DNA from: Clostridiales bacterium 1_7_47FAA
GTDB taxonomy: Bacteria; Bacillota; Clostridia; Lachnospirales; Lachnospiraceae
DNA length: 64,000 nt
Assembly: GCA_000155435.1 (NCBI GenBank)
Contig: DS990260.1
Coordinates: 154,606 to 218,605, forward strand
Direction: 5' to 3'
The position numbers were made by a program, and so were the translations under genes. Positions 26,492-35,136 of this stretch are shown here, one piece after another; the stretch's first letter is position 1; each line of letters begins with the position of its first letter. The notes under the pieces are model-generated. The model ran no database searches and was not told the origin of the DNA. It saw nothing but the letters and a program-made list of their open reading frames with translations.

Positions 26492-26677
26492 CTGCACTCC
26501 TCCCAATTCCGCTTCTTTATAACCACTTTCCTTGACACTGCAAAAACTTCTCTTACTCTTTGCATTTTTTCATTCTTAACCTGTCATGTACAGACAGCTT
26601 ATCCCTATGCCAATCATAAAGCGGTATAAAACAAGCCAATCACACAAGCCTCTCCTGTCTCAACCCTAATTAAGCAA

Positions 26678-26706
26678 AGTATAACAAATACGCCATTAAA
26701 AGTGAA
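26678..26706 (-). promoter_or_regulatory. Conserved minus-type array promoter, copy 1
   Basis: TTCACT, 17 bp, TATACT on the minus strand, with flanking sequence shared with copies at 29398, 32263, 36118 and 48649. It drives the GNAT cassette. Confidence 0.75.
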
Positions 26707-27214
26707 GCATTTCATTTTCTGCAGGCTGGAAGCCAAGGTAAATGCCATGGTTTGACATTTTCCACATCTTTGTCATCCCGCTTGTCCATATCAGCAGAGA
26801 CCATGGGCAGCCTGATTATCCATACTCCCCCACCCTGTAACAGAAGGATAAAAAGAACATAGAAAGATAGAACGAAAATGTGGATGGCAACATGGACGGT
26901 TTTTCCGCATTATGGTAAAATAGAAACAGGATGCTCATGGAAGAACCGGAAAGCTTACCGTGACAAGATAGATGAATTAGATAAAATGGCGCGGATCAGA
27001 GACATCCATCTGTTCCGTCCATATTATCCAAAAGCAATTGCAGATAGTTGGGACCGTTCAAATCCATTGGCAATCCGATTGCTGGAATTATCCGGGCTAT
27101 ATCGGAACCTGTAATCGTATCAAGGCATCTTATAGCTTATACAGATATTGAACAGGACATAAAATCAATATTTACGTATAACCATATTCTTTATCTTAAA
27201 GGAGGAATTCATAT
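26707..27214. other. Spacer with a conserved promoter and a probable cassette remnant
   Basis: The plus frame from 26878 to 27114 begins upstream of the promoter -35, so its first part cannot be translated from that promoter. The in-frame ATG at 26986 would give 42 residues (MARIRDIHLFRPYYPKAI...) with no good ribosome binding site. Probably debris of an older cassette. Confidence 0.45.
26893..26921 (+). promoter_or_regulatory. Conserved plus-type array promoter, copy 1
   Basis: TGGACG, 17 bp, TAAAAT with extended -10 (TATGG). The 29-bp core is shared with seven other sites in the array. Confidence 0.8.
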
Positions 27215-27676
27215 ATGCAGGATTTTTTTGAAGCCCTGAGGAGTGAAGGAAAAAATACAGCGCTGCCCGAAGCGTTTGATTATTTTGGAAAACTGATTGG
27301 CAGTTGGCAGATTGACTATGTTGAGAGTAACAGTTCCCGCACAATCAGAGGCGAATGGCATTTTTCATGGGTTCTTGAAGGAATGGCCATACAGGACGTC
27401 ATCATCCTGCCTGATTATGAATACGGAACATCACTGCGGATCTTCAATCCTGATACACAGGCATGGGATGTCGCTTATGGTTATACGGGGAAAATAATAC
27501 GGCTTGAAGCAAGAAAACAGGGAGAAATGATAGTCCTTACATATATCAGTGACCAAAATAGAAAGTGGGTTTTTGTCAAGATTGATGAGGATAAATTCCA
27601 TTGGCAGAATGTTACTGTCAAAGATGATGGAGAATGGCATATAAATGCAGATATATACGCCGAACGTATCAAATAA
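27215..27676 (+). CDS. DUF1579-like beta-barrel protein
   Basis: The 153-residue soluble protein reads FGKLIGSWQIDYVESNSSRT, then GEWHFSWVLEGMAIQDV, a pattern of antiparallel strands recalling DUF1579 / nitrobindin-like small barrels. Ligand and role are unknown. The start at 27215 follows AAAGGAGG. It is the cargo of the first plus-strand unit. Confidence 0.6.
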   Translation: MQDFFEALRSEGKNTALPEAFDYFGKLIGSWQIDYVESNSSRTIRGEWHFSWVLEGMAIQDVIILPDYEYGTSLRIFNPDTQAWDVAYGYTGKIIRLEARKQGEMIVLTYISDQNRKWVFVKIDEDKFHWQNVTVKDDGEWHINADIYAERIK

Positions 27677-27749
27677 GCATGCCTGAGCGTGGGTAATCCT
27701 CATGCGGCCAACAATATTACCATCCCACTCATTTTTACTTTCTGTTATA

Positions 27750-28364
27750 TCATTTCCGCAAAAATAAAAGGCCCTTCCTCCCCTTAACCATATGCCGGAT
27801 ATCATATATGGAATCCTCATGGCTGATTCCCATATCCTCCACAATGGCAAAGGGGCAGCTATGCGGGCATCCGCCTCCAGCTAATTTTGTAAGGCTGGCT
27901 GCCCCGTCATTGCCTTCCAGGCCTGTCTGTATGGCCTTGACAGGTAAAAACTGCCATATACACCTGGAAAGTCCCAGAAGCTCCCCAATCTTATCTTCTT
28001 TAAATCCAGCTGATTCCCCTTCTTCCAACACATCTGATTCCGGTATGATGATTTCATAGGTAAACGCCCCATCTTCCGGGTAATTGTTCATCCAGAAGCC
28101 CCGCACCTCAGAATAACCGCCGAACCCATATATCACCTGTTTATAATCATGTGAATGATGTTCCGTGAACCCAAGGTTAAAATCGCCTTCCAGCTTCCTT
28201 TGGTTCCATTCAATGTTTTCCTCCAGGGTATCATTTTCAAAACCCCAGTAACCTGATTGGAAGGCCATGCCGGCCTTGTCGAGCATTGCATAAAAATCCC
28301 TGACAAATGAAGGATAAAGGTCCTCCCTTCTGAACTGGACGGATAGATTGAAATATGCAGGCAT
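27750..28364 (-). CDS. Hypothetical immunity-like protein
   Basis: I do not recognise this 204-residue soluble acidic protein. It has no signal peptide, and a small CxxxC motif (GGGCPHSCPFA) lies near residue 165. Size, acidity and single-gene placement resemble polymorphic-toxin immunity proteins. GGGAGGTG precedes the ATG, and it has its own promoter at 28393-28421. Confidence 0.65.
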   Translation of the reverse strand: MPAYFNLSVQFRREDLYPSFVRDFYAMLDKAGMAFQSGYWGFENDTLEENIEWNQRKLEGDFNLGFTEHHSHDYKQVIYGFGGYSEVRGFWMNNYPEDGAFTYEIIIPESDVLEEGESAGFKEDKIGELLGLSRCIWQFLPVKAIQTGLEGNDGAASLTKLAGGGCPHSCPFAIVEDMGISHEDSIYDIRHMVKGRKGLLFLRK

Positions 28365-28392
28365 ACCATCACCTCCCTTTTTTATACTGCAG

Positions 28393-28421
28393 ATTATACC
28401 ATACAGAGGTATTTACGGCAA
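28393..28421 (-). promoter_or_regulatory. Promoter of the 27750-28364 cassette
   Basis: TTGCCG, 17 bp, TATAAT with extended -10 (TATGG) on the minus strand. The -10 region CTCTGTATGGTATAAT resembles the plus-type array promoter. Confidence 0.65.
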
Positions 28422-28460
28422 CAGCCGGACAGAAGCGGAAATTGTTGTGGGAACATGAGG

Positions 28461-28694
28461 ATGTCATGGAAACTAATTATGATAGCCGTCCTTACAGTAT
28501 CCGTCGCTGCAATTTTATCCATGCTGCTGGTTGTGATGAGAAACCGGACTGCGGCGCAAAGGAAGCTTGAGTTCGCGGAGGACGGTTTACTGGCGGAAAT
28601 GCGTTCTTCTCCCCTTTGGGATGGCGGACAGGGGGAATGGGTGTTTTATTACACCGTCTATCAGGTGTATAATGACATTCTGCTCCATACTTAA
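28461..28694 (+). CDS. Small membrane protein, possibly truncated
   Basis: 77 residues with one N-terminal TM (LIMIAVLTVSVAAILSMLLVV) and a short polar tail ending WVFYYTVYQVYNDILLHT. The ribosome binding site is weak and no promoter was found, so it could be a 3'-truncated cassette. Confidence 0.4.
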   Translation: MSWKLIMIAVLTVSVAAILSMLLVVMRNRTAAQRKLEFAEDGLLAEMRSSPLWDGGQGEWVFYYTVYQVYNDILLHT

Positions 28695-28700
28695 TCCCAT

Positions 28701-29282
28701 CTATTCTTTTAGTTTTTTCCGTATAAAGAGCGCCGTTAAAAGGTCTAACCCAATAACTACAGAGAAAATCATGCCGAAAATTGTCCCCGATAATCCTAGT
28801 TTCTGTGTTTTCCTCAAATGAAGGATTAACGGTATTGCATAAAATGCACCTGATAGATTTAGGGCGGGCAGGGAAAGTAAGATTGAAAGAAATATATGCT
28901 CATTCCTGCTTGGCCCCAATAAAAAGAATATTCCCAGAATCATCCCCCAGAATAATGCAGGATAAAGCAGAAGGGACATGAAACGGATTCTGTAAAATGC
29001 GGATTGTAAATCCCCAATTCTTTTTTTGAGGGACAGGGAGACAGCATTCCCAAGATTTACAAGCACTGCCATCACAAGCATACTATAAAGCAGGAAAGGT
29101 ATGTCCTCAAGAATCAGATCCATCAAATCATCATATAAAGCTATCTGGAAAAATGCCTCAATCCAAGCAAGAGGCAACATTATCAGGGTAAAAGGCGGGA
29201 TAAAGAGAACCAAAAAAAGCATTGGACAGATGATGACCAAATCAGGAAATAACAGGTTCCATTTTTCTGTGTTAGTATTCAT
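28701..29282 (-). CDS. Polytopic membrane protein of unknown function
   Basis: About 193 residues with five to six hydrophobic segments and no recognised motif. Three consecutive ATGs are possible starts; 29282 is best spaced from GAAGAGG. It is driven by the conserved minus-type promoter at 29398-29426. A membrane immunity protein or a small transporter-like protein are both possible. Confidence 0.65.
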   Translation of the reverse strand: MNTNTEKWNLLFPDLVIICPMLFLVLFIPPFTLIMLPLAWIEAFFQIALYDDLMDLILEDIPFLLYSMLVMAVLVNLGNAVSLSLKKRIGDLQSAFYRIRFMSLLLYPALFWGMILGIFFLLGPSRNEHIFLSILLSLPALNLSGAFYAIPLILHLRKTQKLGLSGTIFGMIFSVVIGLDLLTALFIRKKLKE

Positions 29283-29397
29283 CATCATTTCCCTCTTCAC
29301 ACATGCAGGACACCTCCCCGTAATTAAATATGGCTTTTATGGAATCCTCATCTTATATACTGTAGCCAAAATAGTTTAGAAAAATCCAGTCAAACAA

Positions 29398-29426
29398 AGT
29401 ATAACAAAAAAGGGGTTAAAAGTGAA
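29398..29426 (-). promoter_or_regulatory. Conserved minus-type array promoter, copy 2
   Basis: TTCACT, 17 bp, TATACT on the minus strand (17-bp spacer includes GGTT/CCCC in place of the GGC of other copies). Confidence 0.75.
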
Positions 29427-29518
29427 GCATTACCTTTGCCATATATGCAGCTTATCCTTCCTCCCCTCTCCTACTGACAAATTTCCTTTCCTGCAGAAGG
29501 TAAAAAGCGCGGGCGGCA

Positions 29519-29547
29519 TAGACGGATTTACCGTATTATGGTAAAAT
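29519..29547 (+). promoter_or_regulatory. Conserved plus-type array promoter, copy 2
   Basis: TAGACG, 17 bp, TAAAAT. The following leader (GATAGAAACAGCTTCG, ACAAAGTATC, CTTTGGGGC) is nearly identical to that after copy 6 at 40534. Confidence 0.8.
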
Positions 29548-29711
29548 ATTTATGATAGAAACAGCTTCGTGACAAAGTATCTTGCCCTTTGGGGCTATCT
29601 TCTTAAACTTGAATAAGTGGATCAGTTGATTCAGATATGCGAAAGGAGGCCCCTTGGATACACATAATACATTGGAACAAAGAAAATGTCCATACCGGTT
29701 AAGGGGGATTT

Positions 29712-30143
29712 ATGCTATATCAGCTCATATTGACAGACCTGGAATTATCTTATGACAATTTCTCAGAAGATTTTCATATCGGTTTATTCGAAACTGAAAG
29801 ACAGGCTGAGGATACGGCCCTGTATTATCTTAAAAGCATAAAAGGCTTTTGCGATTTTCCCTGTACATACCGCATTGTAAAAAAGGAGGTGGTTGGCGGC
29901 TTCAACAATCGTAACCCTGATTTTATATGGATGGTGCAAGGATGGAACCTGAATGAAAATCTCGATGAAATAGATATAATAAAAAGTCCATGTTTTCTGA
30001 CAGAAGAGCAGGCTGGTTCTGAACTCCAGGTTTTAAAGGGAAAATATCAACGGGCGGAATGGTCTTTAGACAAATACAGAATAGGCGCATTGGAATGGTG
30101 TGACGGATTTGTCAGGATGGCTGGTGGTGTGCCCGCCAATTAG
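29712..30143 (+). CDS. Immunity-like protein, paralogue of 57549-57980
   Basis: 143 acidic residues beginning LYQLILTDLELSYDNFSED and containing FCDFPCTYRIVKKEVVGGF. It is clearly homologous along its length to the protein at 57549-57980 in the same array. I do not recognise the family. AAGGGGGA precedes the start. Two diverged copies in one array fit immunity genes kept against related toxins. Confidence 0.7.
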   Translation: MLYQLILTDLELSYDNFSEDFHIGLFETERQAEDTALYYLKSIKGFCDFPCTYRIVKKEVVGGFNNRNPDFIWMVQGWNLNENLDEIDIIKSPCFLTEEQAGSELQVLKGKYQRAEWSLDKYRIGALEWCDGFVRMAGGVPAN

Positions 30144-30305
30144 GTTTTAGTTTATAGGGATATTAAAGGATATGCCCTGGGGATGCCATGCCACCAGAGA
30201 ACATCCTAAAGACGATTGGATTATCAGGAAACGGTAATTCCCTGTTTACGGAAATATTGGACAGGGAGCAGCATAGACATTTTAACTCAGAAGGAGGATC
30301 TGAAT

Positions 30306-30716
30306 ATGACTACATACAATGTAAAGACTATGATTCAATGTGATATTCATAAAGTCTGGGAAACTGTATCGGCAGTAGGGCGTTATCATGAATGGCGGAG
30401 TGATGTAAGCAAAACAGAATTGACAGATGGGAAACAGTTTATAGAATATACCCAAAATGGCTATTCAACTATGTTTACAATTACCAAGGCTGAACCGCCC
30501 AAACGTTGGGAGCTTGATGTGGAAAACAGCCATGCAAAGGGACACTGGAGTATCGAATTTACGTCCAAAGGCAGTGAAACACAAATCGACTTTACAGCGT
30601 CTGTGGAAGCGAAACAGCTTTCTACGAGACCGGTTGGTAAAAGTGTATTTGAACAAACGTATTTGAAAAAGGCACAGACACAATTTGTAACGGATTTAAA
30701 GAAGGCTCTTGCTTAA
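30306..30716 (+). CDS. SRPBCC family protein
   Basis: 136 residues with the START/Bet v1-like pattern: TTYNVKTMIQCDIHKVWETV, then HEWRSDVSKTELTDG, then FTASVEAKQLSTRP. These helix-grip proteins bind hydrophobic ligands or act as cyclases. The ligand is unknown. AAGGAGGATCTGAAT precedes ATG 30306. It is followed by an ABM-domain gene, and the pair suggests a small detoxification or modification cassette. Confidence 0.8.
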   Translation: MTTYNVKTMIQCDIHKVWETVSAVGRYHEWRSDVSKTELTDGKQFIEYTQNGYSTMFTITKAEPPKRWELDVENSHAKGHWSIEFTSKGSETQIDFTASVEAKQLSTRPVGKSVFEQTYLKKAQTQFVTDLKKALA

Positions 30717-30823
30717 CAACTTCCAGGAGCCATATTGATTTGCCATAAAAGGAAATTTGATTCCAGCTTAATTTACAAGTATTGAATCGAGCGTGACATC
30801 GGGATTTCAAGGAGGATAACAAC

Positions 30824-31156
30824 ATGAGCATTACTGTAAACATATATTATACAGGTGTAAATGGAAATGCGCATAAATTTGCTGAAGAAATGCGGACAAG
30901 CGGAACCGTTTCTAAAATCCGCAAGGAAAATGGAAACCTACGATATGAATATTTCTTCCCCATGGATGACGCAGAGACAGTGTTGTTAATTGATTCCTGG
31001 GAAAACCAACAGGCACTCGACAGGCACCACGCCTCTCCCATGATGGAAACAATCACCGGACTTAGAATGAAATACGATTTGCATATGAAGGTTGAACGAT
31101 ATTTATCAGACACGGACAAGATACCCGAAACAGACAGGAAATTCATAAAAGAATAG
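30824..31156 (+). CDS. Antibiotic biosynthesis monooxygenase (ABM) domain protein
   Basis: 110 residues: MSITVNIYYTGVNGNAHKFA, LIDSWENQQALDRHHASPMM and the C-terminal MKVERY strand form the ferredoxin-like ABM fold found in quinol monooxygenases and YdhR-like proteins. It acts as a dimer in known cases. A strong AAGGAGG precedes the start. Confidence 0.82.
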   Translation: MSITVNIYYTGVNGNAHKFAEEMRTSGTVSKIRKENGNLRYEYFFPMDDAETVLLIDSWENQQALDRHHASPMMETITGLRMKYDLHMKVERYLSDTDKIPETDRKFIKE

Positions 31157-31203
31157 CACCAACACGCCCTACGGCGGAATTAACAGTAAAAAAACAGTCC
31201 TGT

Positions 31204-31446
31204 TTAATTGAATATGCATGGGAGTGTCGGAAAAAGTAACGTAGTATTCTGCATTGGGATAATCCGCATAGTCTGTCCCGGCACGACCAGCTGCCATGAC
31301 CAGCTGCCACGGCCGGCTGCCACAGTCAGGACCATCACATTGTCACGGGGATGTATTTTATAGATTACGGTGCCAACCTGCTTTACCTTGTTGATGGTCT
31401 CTTCTTCTGCTTGTTTTGCTACAATAACATCCTGATGATTCATCAT
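31204..31446 (-). pseudogene. Truncated SSB-like gene (backbone copy 1)
   Basis: The first about 45 residues (MMNHQDVIVAKQAEEETINK, PRDNVMVLTVAAGR) match the full-length gene at 45711-46400. Then a 13-bp unit (GCAGCTGGTCRTG) present in three copies instead of one shifts the frame, and the rest of the gene is missing. Confidence 0.85.
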
Positions 31447-31540
31447 GATAGGGTAACCGGAGTTGTAAGTGCGCCTTATCCCAATGGAGTATTCATTAGA
31501 TAGCGTTTAACACCTTATTTATTTGATAAACTTATTTACC

Positions 31541-32008
31541 CTATACCTTATTTACAAAATCCAAATTATATTGCACAGCACCGTGGTTTCTAAATATCGT
31601 TGCACTCGTAATACGGATTGCCAAAATAACGCAGTTTTCATCCTGTTCATTATTTGCATCGTCATACCAGTCTGCAAATACTTCACGAAGTTTCGTTCTT
31701 AGCGCAGCGTTTTTGGGGTCTAAAACCCAGCCCAGGTTTTCTCCAATGCCATGTCCGTATATCCCCTCAAAGTTAACTGAAAATGCAACTTCTTTATTTT
31801 GGGCTATCTGCTGTATTTTATTTGATTTTGCTGACGTTGTAACATAAAACACGCCATCTTCATAATAAGCGCTCACATCACGGACACTAGGACGAGGAAA
31901 ACCATCAGCACCCGGTTCCGTAGCAATAGTTGAGAGCGCGATGACATTATCTTTCTTGTTGCCACAACTTTCTTCGATTAATTTCATTCCTTCTTCATAC
32001 CTGTTCAT
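31541..32008 (-). CDS. Pyridoxamine 5'-phosphate oxidase-like flavin-binding protein
   Basis: 155 residues with the split-barrel FMN-binding fold: ALSTIATEPGADGFPRPSVR, then FYVTTSAKSNKIQQIAQNKEVAFSV. Such proteins are small FMN/F420-type reductases or oxidases, often in stress or nitro-compound detoxification. The start at 32008 follows GATGGAGG, directly preceded by an intercassette element (32017-32053). Transcribed with the small membrane gene from the minus-type promoter at 32263. Confidence 0.8.
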   Translation of the reverse strand: MNRYEEGMKLIEESCGNKKDNVIALSTIATEPGADGFPRPSVRDVSAYYEDGVFYVTTSAKSNKIQQIAQNKEVAFSVNFEGIYGHGIGENLGWVLDPKNAALRTKLREVFADWYDDANNEQDENCVILAIRITSATIFRNHGAVQYNLDFVNKV

Positions 32009-32016
32009 TGTCCATT

Positions 32017-32053
32017 CCTCCATCAATTCCGATTTTGCAGACTGATAAATAAA
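32017..32053 (-). repeat. Intercassette element
   Basis: On the minus strand: TTTATCAGTCTGCAAAATCG, then GAATTGATGGAGG. It lies exactly between the stop of one gene and the ribosome binding site of the next, and matches elements at 35093, 48400 and 58219. Confidence 0.7.
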
Positions 32054-32054
32054 A

Positions 32055-32228
32055 TTAATGCCTATTACTGCCTATCCAATAGCATCCGGCTGCCAATACA
32101 GAAGCCAATAACTCCGTTGTACGGGCATTGATATCATAAACCCCGGAACCCATAAGATAGGGCGAACCCCAGAATACAATAGCAAAAAGCATGAGTGCAA
32201 TAACAATCCGCTTAATTTCTTCCTTCGT
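32055..32228 (-). pseudogene. 57-residue membrane protein gene with lost start codon
   Basis: The frame encodes KEEIKRIVIALMLFAIVFWG...YDINARTTELLASV, nearly identical to 48441-48614, but the ATG is ACG here. The ribosome binding site GGAGGTG is intact. Unless ACG is used, this copy is silent. It sits right behind minus-type promoter copy 3. Confidence 0.75.
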
Positions 32229-32262
32229 CGCAAAACACCTCCATTCAATTCCAATTAAACAA

Positions 32263-32291
32263 AGTATAGCAAAGAAGCCTTTGAAAGTGAA
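32263..32291 (-). promoter_or_regulatory. Conserved minus-type array promoter, copy 3
   Basis: TTCACT, 17 bp, TATACT on the minus strand; spacer almost identical to copies 4 and 5. Confidence 0.78.
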
Positions 32292-32412
32292 GTAAAACCC
32301 TCCAGGTAAGCGAAAAGTCTGGTATCAGCCGTGGCTTTTTGTATCTTCTAATCTTGACTATGATTTCCAGCGTTTATATACTTATCCATATATGAAAAAA
32401 CGGAGGGGTTAA

Positions 32413-32640
32413 ATGTATCGCAAAAAGATAAGAATTGACCAGCTTTTAGACGAATACAATCAGGTGCAGGAATGGGGGTCCTGCCTTGATTGTGGCGATG
32501 ATGCATTCTGCGGGTACGATGAATATGACAAAGGCTATTCATTTAGCTGTCACAATGAAGACTGTCCGCACCATTGGCCCCAAAAAATTGCAAAGAACAA
32601 AGAGGATGTACCTGATTGGTTTGCATGGCCATTACCATAA
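32413..32640 (+). CDS. Small Cys-rich acidic protein, paralogue of 48799-49026
   Basis: 75 residues: basic MYRKKIRIDQLLDEYNQ start, then CLDCGDDAFC and CHNEDCPHHW, suggesting one small zinc site, and the end DWFAWPLP. A near-identical copy at 48799-49026 has mainly conservative substitutions, so both are likely functional or recently duplicated. GGAGGGG precedes the start. Function unknown; its position next to the Rad50-like gene marks it as part of the backbone. Confidence 0.75.
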   Translation: MYRKKIRIDQLLDEYNQVQEWGSCLDCGDDAFCGYDEYDKGYSFSCHNEDCPHHWPQKIAKNKEDVPDWFAWPLP

Positions 32641-32690
32641 ATATAGTAAAATGCAGAAAGCCCCGGCATCAGCCAAGGCTTCCATGAAAA

Positions 32691-32768
32691 TCAGAATGTA
32701 ATAATCTTCGCCTCGCCGCTCACGGCAGATGCCTTTGCCGCCCGTTCCAGGCTTTCATTGGCGCTGAC
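32691..32768 (-). pseudogene. 3' remnant of the Rad50-like ATPase gene (backbone copy 1)
   Basis: About 25 codons (ANESLERAAKASAVSGEAK..., stop) matching the end of 49077-49346. Everything upstream is deleted and replaced by the plus-type promoter at 32779. Confidence 0.8.
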
Positions 32769-32778
32769 GGCAGTTTCC

Positions 32779-32807
32779 TGGATGAAATATCCGCATTATG
32801 GTAGAAT
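32779..32807 (+). promoter_or_regulatory. Conserved plus-type array promoter, copy 3
   Basis: TGGATG, 17 bp, TAGAAT, followed closely by TATAAGAATCGGAATTTGA, a shortened form of the leader after copies 5 and 8. Confidence 0.8.
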
Positions 32808-32848
32808 AAAATTAATATAAGAATCGGAATTTGACAGGGAGAACGTAT

Positions 32849-33298
32849 ATGAGAGAGATTTTAAATTATCCACCTATTGAGAAGACGGAACTTGAAACAG
32901 TTAAGGCTTTGATAAATAGGATTGCAGAAGCAACACCTGATGAAAATTGCAGCAGGGCATTAAGTGAATTAAACCGTATTACTGGAAAGCTGCATGAAAC
33001 GATAGAGTTTGCAGAGTATTGGGGATGGACAGACTTAGATACATTAGCAGAAAAAGTCCTGACAGCAGAACCACCCTATATCAATGACTTAACGAAAGAT
33101 GAAATTGCAGAAATTGTGTCAATGACAAAAACATGCCTATTGTCAGGAGAGGACAATAAGGCAGACTATTATATGGAACTGCTTCATAAATCTTTGCCAT
33201 TAACAGATGTAATGCGTTATATCATGTCAGAAAAAGATGAGGAAACGATAGTAAATGACATGATTAAAGCCTCTTCAAATTCAGTCATTGCTTTATAA
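32849..33298 (+). CDS. Hypothetical helical protein, immunity-like
   Basis: 149 acidic, mostly helical residues beginning MREILNYPPIEKTELETV. No family recognised. The ATG at 32849 follows CAGGGAG; an in-frame upstream ATG (32831) is less well placed. It overlaps none of its neighbours and precedes the next gene by 11 bp. Confidence 0.65.
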   Translation: MREILNYPPIEKTELETVKALINRIAEATPDENCSRALSELNRITGKLHETIEFAEYWGWTDLDTLAEKVLTAEPPYINDLTKDEIAEIVSMTKTCLLSGEDNKADYYMELLHKSLPLTDVMRYIMSEKDEETIVNDMIKASSNSVIAL

Positions 33299-33309
33299 AT
33301 GGAGGAAAA

Positions 33310-33651
33310 ATGATTTTATACAGGCCTGTTGGCACAAAAGAATTGGAATTAATAAAGAAAAGCAATTATCGTAGCTTTCCACCCAGATTACCGGAACAGC
33401 CTATTTTTTATCCTGTCCTGAATGAACAGTACGCAACAGAGATTGCTTCCGGCTGGAATGTGAAATATAATGATGACCATAAAGGTTACGTCACAAAATT
33501 TGAAGTTGACGATAGTTATTGTGGACAGTTTGAGGTCCATCAGGTTGGGGGCGCACATCATAAGGAACTATGGGTCCCGGCAGAAAAATTAGAGGAATTT
33601 AATGAACATATTGTTGGAGAAATACAAATCATCAGCGAATTTTCAGAGTGA
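33310..33651 (+). CDS. ADP-ribosylation/crystallin J1-like small protein
   Basis: 113 residues: LYRPVGTKELELIKKS, FPPRLPEQPIFYPVLNEQYA, GYVTKFEVDDSY, HKELWVPAEKLEEFNEHIVG. This is the small family commonly labelled 'ADP-ribosylation/crystallin J1'; the label is historical and no ADP-ribosyl hydrolase site is visible. It is often found among immunity genes. A 5'-truncated paralogue lies at 55811-56080. Confidence 0.75.
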   Translation: MILYRPVGTKELELIKKSNYRSFPPRLPEQPIFYPVLNEQYATEIASGWNVKYNDDHKGYVTKFEVDDSYCGQFEVHQVGGAHHKELWVPAEKLEEFNEHIVGEIQIISEFSE

Positions 33652-33749
33652 GGGATTTTTTGGGGATACACATGATGCCTTGGAACAAATCCAATTGCTG
33701 GATACGGAAAGCCAGGACAGGCGCAAGATTCTGCTGGGAAAACCGGATA

Positions 33750-33799
33750 AACAACAGGCTGCTCTCCTACCAACCAAAGGGCAGCCTGTTGTTGTTTTT
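33750..33799 (+). terminator. Conserved array terminator, copy 1
   Basis: AACAACAGGCTGC pairs with GCAGCCTGTTGTT, followed by GTTTTTC. Shared with copies at 36938, 40442, 41833 and 54799; a plus-type promoter follows within about 90 bp each time. Confidence 0.9.
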
Positions 33800-33841
33800 C
33801 ATACCCTGCCCTGCGGCAGGTAAAAAGTATGGATGACAACA

Positions 33842-33870
33842 TGGACTGATTTTCTGTATTATGGTAGAAT
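33842..33870 (+). promoter_or_regulatory. Conserved plus-type array promoter, copy 4
   Basis: TGGACT, 17 bp, TAGAAT with extended -10 (TATGG). Confidence 0.8.
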
Positions 33871-33942
33871 ATTTGACATAATGATTGGTTTGGCTATTTA
33901 GACAGGGCGCAAAAACTGGAATTGAAAAATGATTTTGAAATC

Positions 33943-34236
33943 ATGTTACAGTTTTCTAATGGAGTATTATCAAAACAACGTATTGAGCTGTTAAAACATG
34001 TATTACAACATTATGAAAATTACACATCCATAGCAATTAAACCATTGAAATCATTCAATATTGATATAGGAGATGATTAATTTTCCTATTGTGTTTATAT
34101 TGGAGAATATAGTTTTGGAACTCACGTCTTTCATATATTTGATGGCTTCACAGTTAGCTTAAAAAGGGAAATGAGGGAAGCCGATGATTATCTTAATATG
34201 AGAGTGTATACGGTTCAGTTCAAAAATGATGGTTAG
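33943..34236 (+). pseudogene. Broken immunity-like gene with in-frame stop
   Basis: The frame MLQFSNGVLSKQRIELLKHV...NIDIGDD is interrupted by TAA at 34078 and continues as FSYCVYIGEYSFGTHVFHIF...QFKNDG to TAG 34236. Two coding-like halves in one frame suggest a single nonsense mutation. No family recognised. Confidence 0.65.
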
Positions 34237-34270
34237 CCGCTAGGTATTGATTTGTGGTTTGAATGATAAT

Positions 34271-34311
34271 TGATTGGACGGTTAAACAGAACATAAAAAC
34301 GGAATTGATTG
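34271..34311 (+). repeat. Intercassette element
   Basis: Contains TTGGACGGTTAAACAGAAC, then AAAAACGGAATTGATTGAG, between a broken cassette and the next gene. Close to the elements at 37966 and 43991. Confidence 0.65.
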
Positions 34312-34339
34312 AGTAAAATAAAGATTGATGGTGTAGGTC

Positions 34340-35083
34340 ATGAAAGAGATTATTAAGAATAGAGTTGAAGAATTACTGGAAAAGGAATATTATTGTAGTT
34401 CAAAAGAACTGAACGCTGATGATATTGTTTATTCCATTAACACAACAGCGACTAAACCGTATATAAAAATAATGGCATATAGGAATAGTGTGGTCATATG
34501 TACATCAAAAGATATATCTGCAAAAATACAATCACTTTTATTTAACAAAAACAGGGATGAAATTTTTGAATTACCATTTGTTTATGGTCAGACAATCCAT
34601 TATGTGCCAGATAACGATTATAAGGATATTAAAGCCACATTTTTAGGCTACGAATTTCAATTTCTTTTCGATAAGGACATTTTAACACTTAAAGGATTAA
34701 AGGGATTTGAAAATTCTTTAGCATTTAATGATAATGGTTTTACGCCAACAAGAGCCATTTGTATTGCAAGAAATCGAAAACAGATTGTCGGAATTTCAGG
34801 TGCAGCTTTGTCATCAGTAGATGGTCTATGGGAAATAGGGGTAGACGTTTTTCCAGTATACAGAAACTCAGGAATTGCGACATACTTAGTAAAGAGATTG
34901 ACGCAAGAATTGTTGACACAAAATATAGTTCCATTTTATTCGGCCTCTGTTACAAACATTGGTTCTCAGATGGTGGCAAGCAGATGCGGCTATATTCCTA
35001 TATGGATTGATACATTTGGAACTGTTTTTGATGGAAGCAGCGCGTATAGCGATATTACAAATGTTTTAGTTAGGGGATTTTAA
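34340..35083 (+). CDS. GNAT family acetyltransferase (FR47-like)
   Basis: 247 residues. The C-terminal half holds the GNAT core: ICIARNRKQIVGISGAALS, IGVDVFPVYRNSGIATYLV (acetyl-CoA loop RNSGIA) and ASRCGYIPIW. The N-terminal half is an extra domain as in the GNAT_acetyltr_2/ZBD-like subgroup of Firmicutes. Substrate unknown. The gene is AT-rich compared with the backbone genes. Confidence 0.82.
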   Translation: MKEIIKNRVEELLEKEYYCSSKELNADDIVYSINTTATKPYIKIMAYRNSVVICTSKDISAKIQSLLFNKNRDEIFELPFVYGQTIHYVPDNDYKDIKATFLGYEFQFLFDKDILTLKGLKGFENSLAFNDNGFTPTRAICIARNRKQIVGISGAALSSVDGLWEIGVDVFPVYRNSGIATYLVKRLTQELLTQNIVPFYSASVTNIGSQMVASRCGYIPIWIDTFGTVFDGSSAYSDITNVLVRGF

Positions 35084-35092
35084 AACAACAAA

Positions 35093-35127
35093 TCCCAGTT
35101 TATCAGACTGGCAAATCGGAAGTTGAG
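35093..35127 (+). repeat. Intercassette element with perfect palindromic head
   Basis: CCAGTTTATCAGACTGG (near-perfect inverted repeat, one G-T pair) followed by CAAATCGGAAGTTGAGG. It begins 9 bp after one stop codon and ends at the ribosome binding site of the next gene. Confidence 0.75.
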
Positions 35128-35136
35128 GTGAATATA

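Noticed and set aside
26878-27114. A 78-residue gene after plus promoter copy 1
   Set aside because: Its start codon lies upstream of the promoter, so the full frame cannot be made from it; treated as a remnant.
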